From: Azohydromonas aeria
Lineage (GTDB): Bacteria; Pseudomonadota; Gammaproteobacteria; Burkholderiales; Burkholderiaceae_C
Length of the DNA stretch: 64,000 nucleotides
Direction: 5' to 3'
Assembly (NCBI RefSeq): GCF_009760915.1
Contig: NZ_VIDQ01000021.1
Span: 34,693 to 98,692 of the forward strand
A program made the translations under genes and the position numbers. This document shows, piece by piece, positions 1 to 8,930 of the stretch. The notes under the pieces were generated by a model that was given only the letters and a program-made list of their open reading frames with translations, was not told the origin of the DNA and did no database searches. The stretch's first letter is position 1; each line of letters begins with the position of its first letter.

Positions 1-307
1 ACCGCCGGGGCTTCGGCATGACGCGCCCTTCGGAAGCCCACATCGAAAATGTCAGTTGCGTAGGCACCCACACACGTGGAGCTGAACGCCATGGGCTACG
101 CCGAGGGCTGCCCGCGCACCGTGCCCACCGGTACGCCGGTGACCGTGCAGGGGGACCCGGCTTGCGCGCCCGCGGCCCGGGCAGCAGATCATTCCGCAAA
201 GCGCGAGAGCTCGACAGATAACGTTGCCGCCAGGCGCGAAAGCCGCGGATGCTTCTGCCAGACTGCGCCTAAGCTGGCTGCTTCTTCAACGGCAATCGGA
301 GGTTTTC
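1..307 (+). other. Left-edge segment, possible gene remnant
   Basis: I do not recognise an intact gene here. In frame 1 the stretch reading HVELNAMGYAEGCPRTVPTG (about 70-130) looks like coding sequence, but stop codons lie upstream in that frame (TGA near 19, TAG near 61), and downstream the frame runs into the next gene. It could be the decayed 3' end of a gene to the left. The last bases hold the cupin ribosome-binding site, ATCGGAGG. Confidence 0.3.
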
Positions 308-1069
308 ATGAACGATACGAGCAGCGTGTTCGAACCACAGTCGACGGCGGGCATCCGTTCATTCAGGGATCTGCGCCGCTTCGCGCAGGAGATCACGGGC
401 TTCCGGCCGAACTACTTGCCTGCCCAAGGGGATGCCTTCCAGGTGCAGCGGCGCAGCCTCTTCAAAGCTGAAGAAGCCGTGGACGTCGGCGCCATCGATC
501 TGCCCCGGGGGCAGGGCCGCGTGGATGAGACGGCTGCGGACGAGTTCATCATCGTTTTCGACGGTGCGGTGAGCCTGACGCAGGACAGCGGACCGGTCGA
601 GATGCTGGCGGGCAACAGCGCCGTCATCCCTCGCGGAGCCAGCTTCTCCTGGCGCACCGACGGCCCCACCACGCTGATCTACCTGCGGCACAAGAGCAAG
701 CCTGCAGATGCGACAGCGGTGGTGCGGATCGACGAATCGGCGACGCTGCAGCCTTCGGGCACACCGCCGGTGGAACTGCTGATCGGCGCGACGCCTGCCT
801 GCAGGAACTATACGGACTACCGCTCTGCCGATGGCGAGCTCACGTGCGGCACCTGGGATTCGACGCCGTACCGCCGCAAGGCCATGCTGTTCGGCCACTG
901 CGAGCTCATGCACTTGCTTGAGGGTGCGGTGACGCTGGAAGACGAGGCCGGCAACAGGCGCACCTTCATGAAGGGCGACATCCTCGTCGTGGAGCAGGGA
1001 GCGCGTTGCAGCTGGGACAGCTTCCAGCAGGTGAAGAAGGTCTACGCCACCTTCCGGCCCGCCCCCTGA
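308..1069 (+). CDS. Bicupin (DUF861/Cupin_3 type) protein
   Basis: A 253-residue protein of two cupin folds. The second half (CGTWDSTPYRRKAMLFGHCE, then LEGAVTLEDEAGN and FMKGDILVVEQGARCSWDS) fits Cupin_3/DUF861, the family of (S)-ureidoglycine aminohydrolase and EutQ-like proteins. The first half has a weaker cupin pattern (FDGAVSLTQDSGPVEMLAG). The ATG at 308 is chosen over longer frames because a good Shine-Dalgarno (CGGAGG) lies 5-6 bases upstream. An M20 amidohydrolase follows 62 bases downstream on the same strand, so the pair may act on one N-acyl or amino-acid-derived substrate. The reaction is not known; such cupins are either metal enzymes or small-ligand sensors. Confidence 0.8.
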   Translation: MNDTSSVFEPQSTAGIRSFRDLRRFAQEITGFRPNYLPAQGDAFQVQRRSLFKAEEAVDVGAIDLPRGQGRVDETAADEFIIVFDGAVSLTQDSGPVEMLAGNSAVIPRGASFSWRTDGPTTLIYLRHKSKPADATAVVRIDESATLQPSGTPPVELLIGATPACRNYTDYRSADGELTCGTWDSTPYRRKAMLFGHCELMHLLEGAVTLEDEAGNRRTFMKGDILVVEQGARCSWDSFQQVKKVYATFRPAP

Positions 1070-1131
1070 GGCCGCTTCCATCTCCGGACTCTTCCTTCCT
1101 CGAACGCTCACGCCGCGACCCGGTACCCATC

Positions 1132-2373
1132 ATGCCCTTGCCTGCGTCCCTGAAGACGACATCCCGCCGCTCGAATGCATCGATAGACGATCTTGTGCCC
1201 GCCCTGATCGAGTTGCGCCGCGATCTGCATGCGCATCCCGAGCTGGCGTTCGAGGAACGTCGAACCGCGGGCGTCGTCGCCGCTTCGCTGCGGCTGCTGG
1301 GGCTGGAGGTGCATGAGGGACTGGCCGGTACGGGCGTCGTTGGAACGCTGCGCAACGGCAGCAGCGGTCGCGCCATCGGGCTGCGCGCCGATATGGACGC
1401 GCTGCCCATCGCCGAGCAATCGCGGCTGGCTCACGCGAGCCGCCATGCGGGCGTACACCATGCCTGCGGCCATGACGGCCATACCGCGATGCTGCTGGGC
1501 GCGGCGCAGCAGTTGGCGCGCACGCGGGCCTTCGACGGCACGGTGCACTTCATCTTCCAGCCCGCGGAGGAAGGCCAGGGCGGCGCCCGGGCGATGGTGC
1601 AGGCGGGGCTTTTCGAGCGCTTCCCGTGCGATGCCGTCTATGCCCTGCACAACTGGCCCGACCTGCCGCTGGGCCAGGCGCAGACGCGGTCGGGCCCCAT
1701 CATGGCTGCGGCCGATCGCTTCGACATCGTCCTGCGGGGCCGCGGCGGCCATGCGGCCCAGCCGCACCGCACGCCTGACGCACTTCTGGCGGCGAGCCAG
1801 CTCGTCATGCAGCTCAACACGGTGGTCGCCCGCAGGATCGACCCCACCGCCTGCGCCGTCCTCTCGGTGACGCGCGTCGCCGGGGGATCGAGCCACAACG
1901 TGATGCCGGCCGAGGTCACCGTCACAGGCACGGTACGCACCTTCGACGCGACCTCGCAGGACCTCATCGAGGCGGCACTGCGCGACGTCGCCGCCGGTAC
2001 GGCGACCGCGCATGGCGTCAGCGCCGAGGTGTCCTACGTGCGCTACTACCCTGCCACGGTCAACACGGCGACAGAGGCAGCCCTGGCGCTGCGGGCCGCA
2101 GCCGCGGCGGGGCTGCAGGCGAGCGAGGCGCCGAGTCCGGCCTTCACCTCGGAGGACTTTGCCTTCCTCCTGCGCGAGCGGCCGGGGGCCTACCTGTGGC
2201 TGGGCCAAGGCCGGGCCCAGCCGGGCGCCGGGGAAGATCGCCCACTGCACCATCCCTGCTACGACTTCAACGACGACGCCCTGCCCCTGGGCGTGCGCTG
2301 GTTCTGCGCCGTGGCCGAGCACGCGCTTGCGCCTGTCCGCGACTTGCCGCGGTGTGGAGTACCGGCCGATTGA
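1132..2373 (+). CDS. M20 family amidohydrolase (hippurate hydrolase-like)
   Basis: A 413-residue cytosolic metallohydrolase of the M20D type, which cleaves N-acyl amino acids to free amino acid and carboxylate. Visible family features are LRADMDALPI, the metal-binding run HHACGHDGHTAMLLG, QPAEEGQGGARAM with the catalytic Glu pair, the dimer/lid segment GRGGHAAQPHRTPDAL, and the C-terminal FTSEDFAFLL. Length matches hippurate and N-acetyl-amino-acid hydrolases. ATG 1132 precedes an ordinary M20 N-terminus (LIELRRDLHAHPEL). It follows the bicupin gene closely and a hairpin follows it. Family is clear; the substrate is inferred only broadly. Confidence 0.88.
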   Translation: MPLPASLKTTSRRSNASIDDLVPALIELRRDLHAHPELAFEERRTAGVVAASLRLLGLEVHEGLAGTGVVGTLRNGSSGRAIGLRADMDALPIAEQSRLAHASRHAGVHHACGHDGHTAMLLGAAQQLARTRAFDGTVHFIFQPAEEGQGGARAMVQAGLFERFPCDAVYALHNWPDLPLGQAQTRSGPIMAAADRFDIVLRGRGGHAAQPHRTPDALLAASQLVMQLNTVVARRIDPTACAVLSVTRVAGGSSHNVMPAEVTVTGTVRTFDATSQDLIEAALRDVAAGTATAHGVSAEVSYVRYYPATVNTATEAALALRAAAAAGLQASEAPSPAFTSEDFAFLLRERPGAYLWLGQGRAQPGAGEDRPLHHPCYDFNDDALPLGVRWFCAVAEHALAPVRDLPRCGVPAD

Positions 2374-2396
2374 GTCGATTCCCGGCCCGCTTCGTC

Positions 2397-2417
2397 GGCG
2401 CTCCTCATCGGAGCGCC
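2397..2417 (+). terminator. Perfect 8-bp hairpin after the amidohydrolase
   Basis: GGCGCTCC, loop TCATC, GGAGCGCC, 24 bases after the amidohydrolase stop and before the Fur-type gene. There is no T-tract, so it may be a weak or factor-aided terminator. Confidence 0.4.
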
Positions 2418-2464
2418 TCTGGAACTGGAACGAGTGGGTTCCGTACGAGTCCGCTCACTTCGCC

Positions 2465-2950
2465 ATGCCCAAGCCAACCGACGCGCACCTCTCCGATCTG
2501 CAATCCAGCGGCCTGAAGGCCACGCTGCCCCGCATCAGGGTGCTGGAAGTCTTCCAGCAGTCCGCGCAGCGGCACCTGAGCGCGGAAGACGTCTTCAGGC
2601 GCCTCATGATCCGAGGCTCGGACATCGGGCTGGCGACCGTGTACCGCGTGCTGATGCACTTCGAGCAGGCCGGCCTGGTCACGCGCAGGCAGTTCGAAGC
2701 CGGCAAGGCGGTGTACGAGCTGAACAGGGGCTCGCATCACGACCACATGGTCTGCGTGTCGTGCGGCCACATCGAGGAGTTCGTAGATCCCGAGATCGAG
2801 CAGCGCCAGCGCGCCGTCGCCAAGGCCAGCGGTTTCAGTCTGCAGGAGCACGTGCTGGTGCTGTACGGGCTGTGCGCCCGGCCGGAGTGCCGCTCGCCCA
2901 TGCCGGTTGCATCGCGCCCTGCAGATGAACCCGCAACCAGTTGCACATAA
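2465..2950 (+). CDS. Fur family transcriptional regulator
   Basis: A 161-residue DNA-binding metal-responsive regulator. The winged-helix part shows LKATLPRIRVLEVFQ and DIGLATVYRVLMHFEQAGLV; the metal region shows GSHHDHMVCVSCGHIEEFVD with the His-rich site and CxxC. A further C-terminal Cys pair (LCARPECRSPM) suggests a structural zinc. The start at 2465 gives the usual Fur N-terminus. Neighbours are not metal genes: an ABC-ATPase fragment lies downstream. It could therefore be a second, accessory Fur rather than the housekeeping regulator, and the metal it senses cannot be read from sequence. Confidence 0.88.
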   Translation: MPKPTDAHLSDLQSSGLKATLPRIRVLEVFQQSAQRHLSAEDVFRRLMIRGSDIGLATVYRVLMHFEQAGLVTRRQFEAGKAVYELNRGSHHDHMVCVSCGHIEEFVDPEIEQRQRAVAKASGFSLQEHVLVLYGLCARPECRSPMPVASRPADEPATSCT

Positions 2951-3070
2951 GAATTGAGCCGCCGGGCGAATCGCACGGGTGGCGCGCATGAAGACATCGA
3001 CTCATAGACATCCCACGAAATCCGAGAACCCACGAATTCCGTTCGCGCTGCCGCCGGCCGCGGGGCCGAA

Positions 3071-3316
3071 GTGCTGCGCACGCACGGCCTGGAGCGGCGC
3101 TTCGGCGAGCGCGTGCTGCTGGCCCGGCCCGCGCTGCTGTTCGCCGACGAGCCCACCTCGCGCCTGGACCCGCTCACGCAGCGGCAGGCGCTGGCGCTGC
3201 TGCTGGACGCCATCGACCAGCTCGGCGCGGCCTTGATGCTGGTGACGCATGACGAGGGCATCGCCGCAGCGGTGGACAGCCGCGTGCTGCGCTTCGACAG
3301 CGGACCGGGTTGCTGA
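3071..3316 (+). pseudogene. ABC transporter ATPase, C-terminal fragment
   Basis: An 81-codon remnant with the Walker B and D-loop region LLFADEPTSRLDPLTQ and the switch histidine in LMLVTHDEGIAA, as in peptide/nickel (DppF/NikE-like) importer ATPases. The Walker A and signature regions are missing, and no intact ATPase frame lies upstream. The fragment is too short to form a nucleotide-binding domain, so it is a relic of a deleted transporter operon. Confidence 0.75.
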
Positions 3317-3507
3317 CGAGGAGCGACATGCTCGGGCGCACCTCCCGATCTTTGCAGGCTTTGCGACGCCCCGCCGGGCAACACCATTAAGGCGCGCTTA
3401 GCGTTTGCGTTCCCGAAAGTTAACCAACTCAAGCGCCCTGCGGCCGATACTTGTTGCCAGGAAGGCCGCTCGGAACCTCCCGGCGCCGCTCGAAAGGATT
3501 GACCCGC

Positions 3508-4980
3508 ATGAACTCCTCCATCATCAAGCGCCTCACGAGCGCCGGCCGTCTGGATCGCATCTTCATCGATGGTGAGTGGCTCCTTCCAGCGGGGCAGGCC
3601 CGAGCCGTCGTCATCGACCCCTCGACGGAGGAACCGATCGCGGAGATCGCGTTGGGGAGCGCGCAAGACGTCGCCGTGGCCGTGGCCGCGGCCCGGCGTG
3701 CCTTTGCCACCTGGTCCGTGAGCTCCGCCCGGAGCCGAGCCTCGCTTCTCGACCGCGTGCACGGCCTGGTCCTGGAGCGGGCGGAACTGTTTGCCCAGGC
3801 GATGTCGCTGGAGATGGGCGCCGCCATCGGCACGGCGCGCAGCGCGCAGGTGCCGTTGGCAGCGGAGCACATCCGCGCGGCCCGCGACATCGTCGGCAGC
3901 TATGCCTTCATCACCCATCGAGAGGCCATGGCCATCGTGCGCGAGCCCATCGGCGTGTGCGGCCTGATCACGCCCTGGAACTGGCCCCTGTACCAGATCA
4001 CGGCGAAGGTCGCCCCCGCCTTGGCGGCGGGATGTACCGTCGTGCTGAAGCCCAGCGAGCTGTCGCCCCTGAGCGCCCTGCTTTTCGCGGAGGTGATGGC
4101 CGATGCCGGCGTTCCCGCGGGGGTGTTCAACCTGGTGAACGGTGAAGGGTCCGAGGTCGGCGCCGCACTGTCGGCGCACCCTGATGTGGACATGATCTCG
4201 ATCACCGGTTCCACCCGGGCCGGCGTGCTGGTGGCCCAGGCAGCGGCACCGACGGTCAAGCGCGTGGCCCAGGAGCTCGGCGGCAAATCGCCCAACCTCA
4301 TCCTGCCGGATGCGGACCTCGCACGCGCCGTACCGGCCGGGGTGGCGGCCGGCTTGCGCAACGTCGGCCAGTCCTGCAGCGCGCCGACCCGCATGATCGT
4401 GCCGCGCGAGCGCCTGCCGGAGGTCGAGCGGCTCGCCCAGGAGGCGGTGTCCACCCTCGTCGTGGGCGACCCGCGCTCGCCGCAGACGACGCACGGGCCT
4501 GTGGCCAACCGCGCACAGTTCAACCGCGTGCAGGAAATGATCCAGGCCGGCATCGCCGAGGGCGCGCGGCTCGTCTGCGGCGGCCCCGGCCGGCCGCAGG
4601 GCCTGGAGCGCGGCTTTTACGCTCGCCCGACCGTCTTCTCCGACGTGCAGCCCGGAATGCGGATCGCGCAAGAGGAAATCTTCGGACCCGTGCTGGCGAT
4701 CATTCCCTACGACAGCGTGGACGAGGCCGTGGAGATTGCCAACGGCACGGTCTACGGACTGAGCGCGCATGTCCAGGGACAGGACCTGGCGGCGGCCCGC
4801 GCGGTCGCGGCGCGGATCCGCTCGGGCCAGGTGCACATCAACAACCCGGCCTGGAGCCCGCATGCGCCCTTTGGTGGATACAAGCGCTCGGGCAACGGCC
4901 GCGAATACGGCGTGGAAGGCTTCCAGGAGTACCTGGAAACCAAAGCCATCCTGGGGTACGGGGCGCAGGAGCAAGCATGA
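3508..4980 (+). CDS. NAD(P)-dependent aldehyde dehydrogenase
   Basis: A 490-residue ALDH-superfamily enzyme oxidising an aldehyde to its acid. Catalytic residues are in place: Asn158 in TPWNWP, Lys181 in KPSELSP, Glu256 in QELGGKSPN and nucleophile Cys290 in GQSCSAPTR. The C-terminal EEIFGPVLAI and NNPAWSPHAPFGGYKRSG match the family. Start at 3508 follows AAAGGA. The gene is full length and followed directly by a broken haloacid-dehalogenase gene and an intact kinase/PLP-enzyme pair, so it may oxidise the aldehyde that pair releases. That link is inference; the substrate is not predictable. Confidence 0.9.
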   Translation: MNSSIIKRLTSAGRLDRIFIDGEWLLPAGQARAVVIDPSTEEPIAEIALGSAQDVAVAVAAARRAFATWSVSSARSRASLLDRVHGLVLERAELFAQAMSLEMGAAIGTARSAQVPLAAEHIRAARDIVGSYAFITHREAMAIVREPIGVCGLITPWNWPLYQITAKVAPALAAGCTVVLKPSELSPLSALLFAEVMADAGVPAGVFNLVNGEGSEVGAALSAHPDVDMISITGSTRAGVLVAQAAAPTVKRVAQELGGKSPNLILPDADLARAVPAGVAAGLRNVGQSCSAPTRMIVPRERLPEVERLAQEAVSTLVVGDPRSPQTTHGPVANRAQFNRVQEMIQAGIAEGARLVCGGPGRPQGLERGFYARPTVFSDVQPGMRIAQEEIFGPVLAIIPYDSVDEAVEIANGTVYGLSAHVQGQDLAAARAVAARIRSGQVHINNPAWSPHAPFGGYKRSGNGREYGVEGFQEYLETKAILGYGAQEQA

Positions 4981-4999
4981 GGGCGGCCCTGGTGCTGTA

Positions 5000-5563
5000 C
5001 CGGAGTGCGGAGCAGTCCTGAAACAACGATGGAGAGCCCATCGCCTCGATGAGGTATTGGGCGATTGGAAACCCTTCTTCGATGTCGTTGAGAATTCGAT
5101 TCGACGGGCATGCAAGGCGCATGGCGTGGAATACCGACCATCGGACGCTGCCGCGCTGTACGACGCCATCCCGTCGTGGCAACCCCATCCGAACGTGGTC
5201 GAGATTCTGGAGGCGATCGCCCCGCACATCCCGCTGGTGATCCTGTCGAACTCGATGGCCGAACTGATTCCGCCCAGCGTCGCCCATCTCAAGGCCAAGT
5301 TCCACGCCGTCTACACCGCCGAGGAGGCGCGCGCGTACAAGCCGCGGATGCAGGCGTTCGAATACATGTTCGACCAGCTCGGCTGCGGGCCGGACAAGAT
5401 GATGCACGTCTCGTCGAGCTTTCGGTACGACCTGATGACGGCGTCCGACCTGGGCTTCATGGCCAGGGCGTTCATCGATCGCGGTCACGAACCGGCCCGC
5501 GACGGCTATGGCGTCAACCGGTTGACCGACGTTCGTCAACTGCCCGCTCTGCTCGGCCTGTGA
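5000..5563 (+). pseudogene. Haloacid dehalogenase type II, N-terminally truncated
   Basis: The readable frame starts at about HRLDEVLGDWKPFFDVVEN and runs to the natural end, covering roughly the last 180 residues of a HAD type II protein: PLVILSNSMAELI (motif II), EEARAYKPRMQAFEYMF (motif III lysine) and MMHVSSSFRYDLMTASDLG (motif IV). The first about 60 residues, with the nucleophile Asp of the DxD motif, are absent; the frame upstream runs antiparallel to homology inside the ALDH gene. Without the nucleophile it cannot catalyse hydrolysis. The deletion joins the gene to the ALDH 3' end. Confidence 0.8.
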
Positions 5564-5615
5564 GACCGCAACAGCCGCACTGAGCACGACCGCACCTGAC
5601 CTCTCGCCCGAGGCG

Positions 5616-6611
5616 GTGACGGCACTGGTTCACCGTCTCTACGGCATCGAAGGCAGCATCCAGCCGCTGGCGGGCGAGCGTGACCAGAACTGTCGCGTGG
5701 AGACGGCCGACGGAAGTCGTTACGTCGTCAAGATCAGCAACCCCTCCGAGCCGCCTTCAGTCATCGACTTCCAGGTCGCTGCGCTCGACCATATCGCCCA
5801 GGCCTCACCGGAACTGCCGGTGCCGCGGGTGGTGCGGACCGTGCAAGGACGCGCGCACGACACGGTGGAACTGCCCGGTGGCCTGCGCACCAGCGTGCGG
5901 ATGCTGACCTATCTGGACGGCATCCAGATTCGGGAAACCGTGCGCACCGCCGCGCAGCGGCGGACCATGGGAACGGTGCTCGCCCGCCTGGATCTCGCAC
6001 TGCATCGCTTCGCACATCCGGGCGCGACGCACGACCTGCTGTGGAACGTTTCCGCCGCGCATCGGTTGGCGGAAAAGCTCGATGGCATCGTCGATGCGCC
6101 ACGCCGCGTGCTGGCCGAGAAGTTCATGACGCGCTTCACCGACCACGTGCTGCCACGCCTTGCTTCGTTGCGGTCGCAAGTGATCCACAACGACTACCAC
6201 CTCTACAACGTGCTTGTCGCCCCCGACGATCATGCGCGCATCGTGGGAATCATCGACTTCGGCGACATGCTGCATGCGCCGCTGGTCGGCGAAGTCGCGA
6301 CGGCCGCCGCCTTCCACATGGCCGGTAACGCCGATCCTTTCGAAGGGCCGACCCAATTTGTGGCCGCCTATCACGCGACCCTGCCGCTGACTGACGTCGA
6401 GCAGGAGATCGTGGCCGATCTCATGGCGACGCGGCACCTCATCACGGCGCTGATCTCGGAATGGCGCGCCGCCCGTTATCCGGAGAACCGCGCCTACATC
6501 ATGCGCCACAACCCGGCAGCCTGGGAGGCTCTGACCCGGATGGCAGACCTCTCCCGCGCGACGGCACGTGACCGGCTGCTGGCCGGTATCGAAAACGGAG
6601 TCACTCAATGA
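5616..6611 (+). CDS. Phosphotransferase (APH/choline kinase fold), hydroxylysine kinase-like
   Basis: A kinase of about 331 residues that transfers phosphate from ATP to a small alcohol or amino alcohol. Features: SRYVVKIS (ATP-binding Lys), VIHNDYHLYNVLV (Brenner/APH catalytic Asp and Asn), VGIIDFGDMLHA (Mg-binding DFG-like Asp). The start is uncertain: GTG at 5616 is given, but an in-frame CTG AGC ACG run at 5580 adds twelve plausible residues. Its stop overlaps the next ATG by four bases (ATGA), so it is translationally coupled to a class III PLP enzyme. Kinase plus PLP phospho-lyase mirrors the hydroxylysine kinase/5-phosphohydroxylysine lyase and phosphoethanolamine lyase pairs, which supports phosphorylation of an amino alcohol. 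Substrate is inferred. Confidence 0.78.
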   Translation: MTALVHRLYGIEGSIQPLAGERDQNCRVETADGSRYVVKISNPSEPPSVIDFQVAALDHIAQASPELPVPRVVRTVQGRAHDTVELPGGLRTSVRMLTYLDGIQIRETVRTAAQRRTMGTVLARLDLALHRFAHPGATHDLLWNVSAAHRLAEKLDGIVDAPRRVLAEKFMTRFTDHVLPRLASLRSQVIHNDYHLYNVLVAPDDHARIVGIIDFGDMLHAPLVGEVATAAAFHMAGNADPFEGPTQFVAAYHATLPLTDVEQEIVADLMATRHLITALISEWRAARYPENRAYIMRHNPAAWEALTRMADLSRATARDRLLAGIENGVTQ

Positions 6612-7972
6612 AAAGCATGGAAAGCACGATCGACCTCAACATGGTCAACGCCTATGTCCCAGGACGCGCCGATGTGGGGCCGGTCACCGGGGCGATGATC
6701 GCGCGGCGCGACGCATTGCTGGGCCCGGCCTACCGGTTGATGTATGAACGCCCGCTTCACATCGTGCGGGGCGAAGGGGCCTGGCTGTTCGACCCGGAGG
6801 GCCGCCGCTACCTCGACGCCTACAACAACGTCACGTCGCTCGGACATTGCCATCCGACGGTGACCGAGGCGATCTGCCGGCAGGTGCGGACGCTGGCCAC
6901 CAATACGCGCTACCTCCATGACACGATCCTCGAACTGGCCGGGCGCCTGCTCGGCACCGTGCCGGAGACGGACCTTGCCCACTTGATGCTGACCTGCACG
7001 GGCAGCGAGGCCAACGACCTCGCCTATCGCATCGCGAAGGTTCCCACCGGCGGCACCGGCGTGATCGTGACCGACACCGCCTATCACGGCATCACCGACG
7101 CCGTCTCGAAGTTCTCGCCGTCGCTCGGCGTGACGGTGGATCTGGGCGAGCACGTCCGCCTGGTTCCGGCACCGCGCCTTTATCACGCCGAGGGTGCCGA
7201 CCTCTCCGAGCGCTTCACCCGCGACGTCGAGGCGGCGATCGCCGATCTTCGGCGCCACGGCATCCGGCCGGCCGCGCTGATTGTCGATTCGCTGTTCACC
7301 AGCGACGGCATCCTCCCCGAACCGGCGGGCTTTCTGAAGGGGGCGGTCGAGGCGATCCAGCGGGCAGGCGGCCTGTTCATCGGCGACGAGGTCCAGCCCG
7401 GCTTCGGCCGGACCGGCAACCGCTTCTGGGGCTTTCAGCGCCATGGCGTGAAGCCCGATATCGTCACCATGGGAAAGCCGATGGGCAACGGCCAGCCCAT
7501 TGCGGGACTGATGGCGACCGCTGATGCCCTGGCCGAGTTCGGGAAGAGCTCGCGGTACTTCAACACCTTTGCGGGCAACACCGTGTCCTGCGCGGCGGCA
7601 CTGGCAGTCCTGGATACCATTGAGCAGGAAGGGCTGGTGCAGCAGGCTGCCAAGGTCGGAAAGGTCCTGCGCGACGGCATTGCCGATCTGGCCCACCGGC
7701 ATGAGGCCATCGGTGACGTGCGTGGCGCGGGTCTTTTCGTCGGGGTCGAGCTGGTCAGCGATCGCTCCTCGCGAGCGCCGGATCGCAGGCTCACGAGCGA
7801 AGTGGTCAATCGGATGCGCGACAAGGGCGTGCTGCTCAGCGCCTGCGCCATGGGACACAACGTGCTGAAGATCCGGCCGCCGCTGGTGCTGTCAACGGAT
7901 CAGGCCGGCCTCGTCATCCAGGCGCTCGACGAATCCCTCAGCGAAGCGCAGGCGGCCAGCGCCCGACCGTGA
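6608..7972 (+). CDS. Class III PLP enzyme (aminotransferase or phospho-lyase)
   Basis: A 454-residue fold-type I PLP enzyme. Visible are TCTGSEANDLAYRIA, IGDEVQPGFGRTGNRFWGF (Asp that pairs with the PLP nitrogen), the Schiff-base Lys290 in TMGKPMGNGQP, and FNTFAGNTVSCAAALAVLD. The GDEVQ.GFGR.G.FWGF pattern and its coupling to a kinase resemble AGXT2L-type ethanolamine-phosphate or hydroxylysine-phosphate phospho-lyases more than ordinary omega-transaminases. Its ATG overlaps the kinase stop. A lyase would release an aldehyde, ammonia and phosphate, which gives a reason for the ALDH upstream. An Lrp-type gene follows 33 bases downstream, probably the local regulator. Confidence 0.82.
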   Translation: MKSMESTIDLNMVNAYVPGRADVGPVTGAMIARRDALLGPAYRLMYERPLHIVRGEGAWLFDPEGRRYLDAYNNVTSLGHCHPTVTEAICRQVRTLATNTRYLHDTILELAGRLLGTVPETDLAHLMLTCTGSEANDLAYRIAKVPTGGTGVIVTDTAYHGITDAVSKFSPSLGVTVDLGEHVRLVPAPRLYHAEGADLSERFTRDVEAAIADLRRHGIRPAALIVDSLFTSDGILPEPAGFLKGAVEAIQRAGGLFIGDEVQPGFGRTGNRFWGFQRHGVKPDIVTMGKPMGNGQPIAGLMATADALAEFGKSSRYFNTFAGNTVSCAAALAVLDTIEQEGLVQQAAKVGKVLRDGIADLAHRHEAIGDVRGAGLFVGVELVSDRSSRAPDRRLTSEVVNRMRDKGVLLSACAMGHNVLKIRPPLVLSTDQAGLVIQALDESLSEAQAASARP

Positions 7973-8005
7973 CAATCGGGAACCTGGCTCTACCATTCAG
8001 GCACC

Positions 8006-8515
8006 ATGTGCTCAGCCGTTTCCCTCGACAAATTCGACCTGAAGATTCTTGCGTACCTTCAGCTTGAAGGTCGTTGCTCGAATGTCGAGCTGGCGAACGC
8101 CGTTGGCTTGAGCCAGACCCCGTGCCTCGTACGGACCAAGCGGCTGCAGCAGATCGGCGTGATTCGCGGCTTTGGTGCCGACATCGAGCTGGAGAAACTG
8201 GGCCGCTGCGTGACCGTGTTTTCCGAGGTGACCATCAGCAGCCACCGCCGCCACGACTTCCGGAAGTTCGAGGAAGCCGCTGTTCAGCACCGCGAAATCG
8301 TCGAGTGCTACAACGTCAGTGGCGGGTACGACTATCTCCTGAAGGTCGTGGCGCCAAGTGTGGCCCGCTTTCAGGCGCTGATGGAGCGCCTGCTGCAGGC
8401 CGATATCGGCATCGAGAAGTTCACGAGCCGGATCGTGTTGCGCGAATCATTCGGCAAGCGTGCCTATCCGCTCAGCCTCATCGCGGAAGCGACATCGGGG
8501 CCTGACCTTCCTTAG
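8006..8515 (+). CDS. Lrp/AsnC family regulator
   Basis: A 169-residue regulator. The N-terminal winged helix reads LDKFDLKILAYLQLEGR with recognition-helix region GLSQTPCLVRTKRLQQIGVI, followed by the RAM ligand-binding domain (VECYNVSGGYDYLLKVVAPS, FTSRIVLRESFG). Length and layout are normal for the family, which senses amino acids as oligomers. It is on the same strand immediately after the kinase/PLP-enzyme pair and most likely controls that operon in response to its amino-acid substrate. Confidence 0.88.
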   Translation: MCSAVSLDKFDLKILAYLQLEGRCSNVELANAVGLSQTPCLVRTKRLQQIGVIRGFGADIELEKLGRCVTVFSEVTISSHRRHDFRKFEEAAVQHREIVECYNVSGGYDYLLKVVAPSVARFQALMERLLQADIGIEKFTSRIVLRESFGKRAYPLSLIAEATSGPDLP

Positions 8516-8930
8516 CGTCGTCCGACCTTCACTGCTCTACTGTTGACTCGGGATGGGGCAAAGGCGTAGTAATGCCCGTGGTGTTTCGGGCACCCAGGAG
8601 GTGCCGCGATGCGCCCTTGCCTCCACGTGTGCCGGCGTCCCGAGTGCCCGTCGCAGGCTGACAGCCCGACACGCACATTGCACCAGCAAGACAACCTGTT
8701 CCTGAGCCGGTTGGATGAGCAGCGGCGTCGCTGGTACGCCGCGCGAACGCGTCAGCGACGAGCAAATGAGAAGTTACGCCTGCAAGATCACTCGTTGTGC
8801 CCGCAATGGAAGTGCACGCTGCGGCATCGGCCTATGAGCGAAGCCGCCGGCGGCATTGTTCACGAGCAAGGCGAGTTCGAGCATCAGCCGCGCGTCGGAG
8901 AACAAACGCGCGCCAGGGGCAATGTGTAGA
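8516..8930. other. Decayed intergenic segment
   Basis: No intact gene. A weak hairpin (TGCCCG at 8573 paired with CGGGCA at 8587) follows the Lrp gene. Around 8690-8745 the plus-strand frame LFLSRLDEQRRRWYAAR resembles the start of an ISAzo13-type transposase, which suggests an old insertion-sequence scar. I cannot define its ends. Confidence 0.3.

Noticed and set aside
2737..5298. An 853-codon open frame on the minus strand
   Set aside because: It is antisense to the Fur, ALDH and dehalogenase genes, which show clear family motifs on the plus strand. Long antisense frames are common at this GC content.
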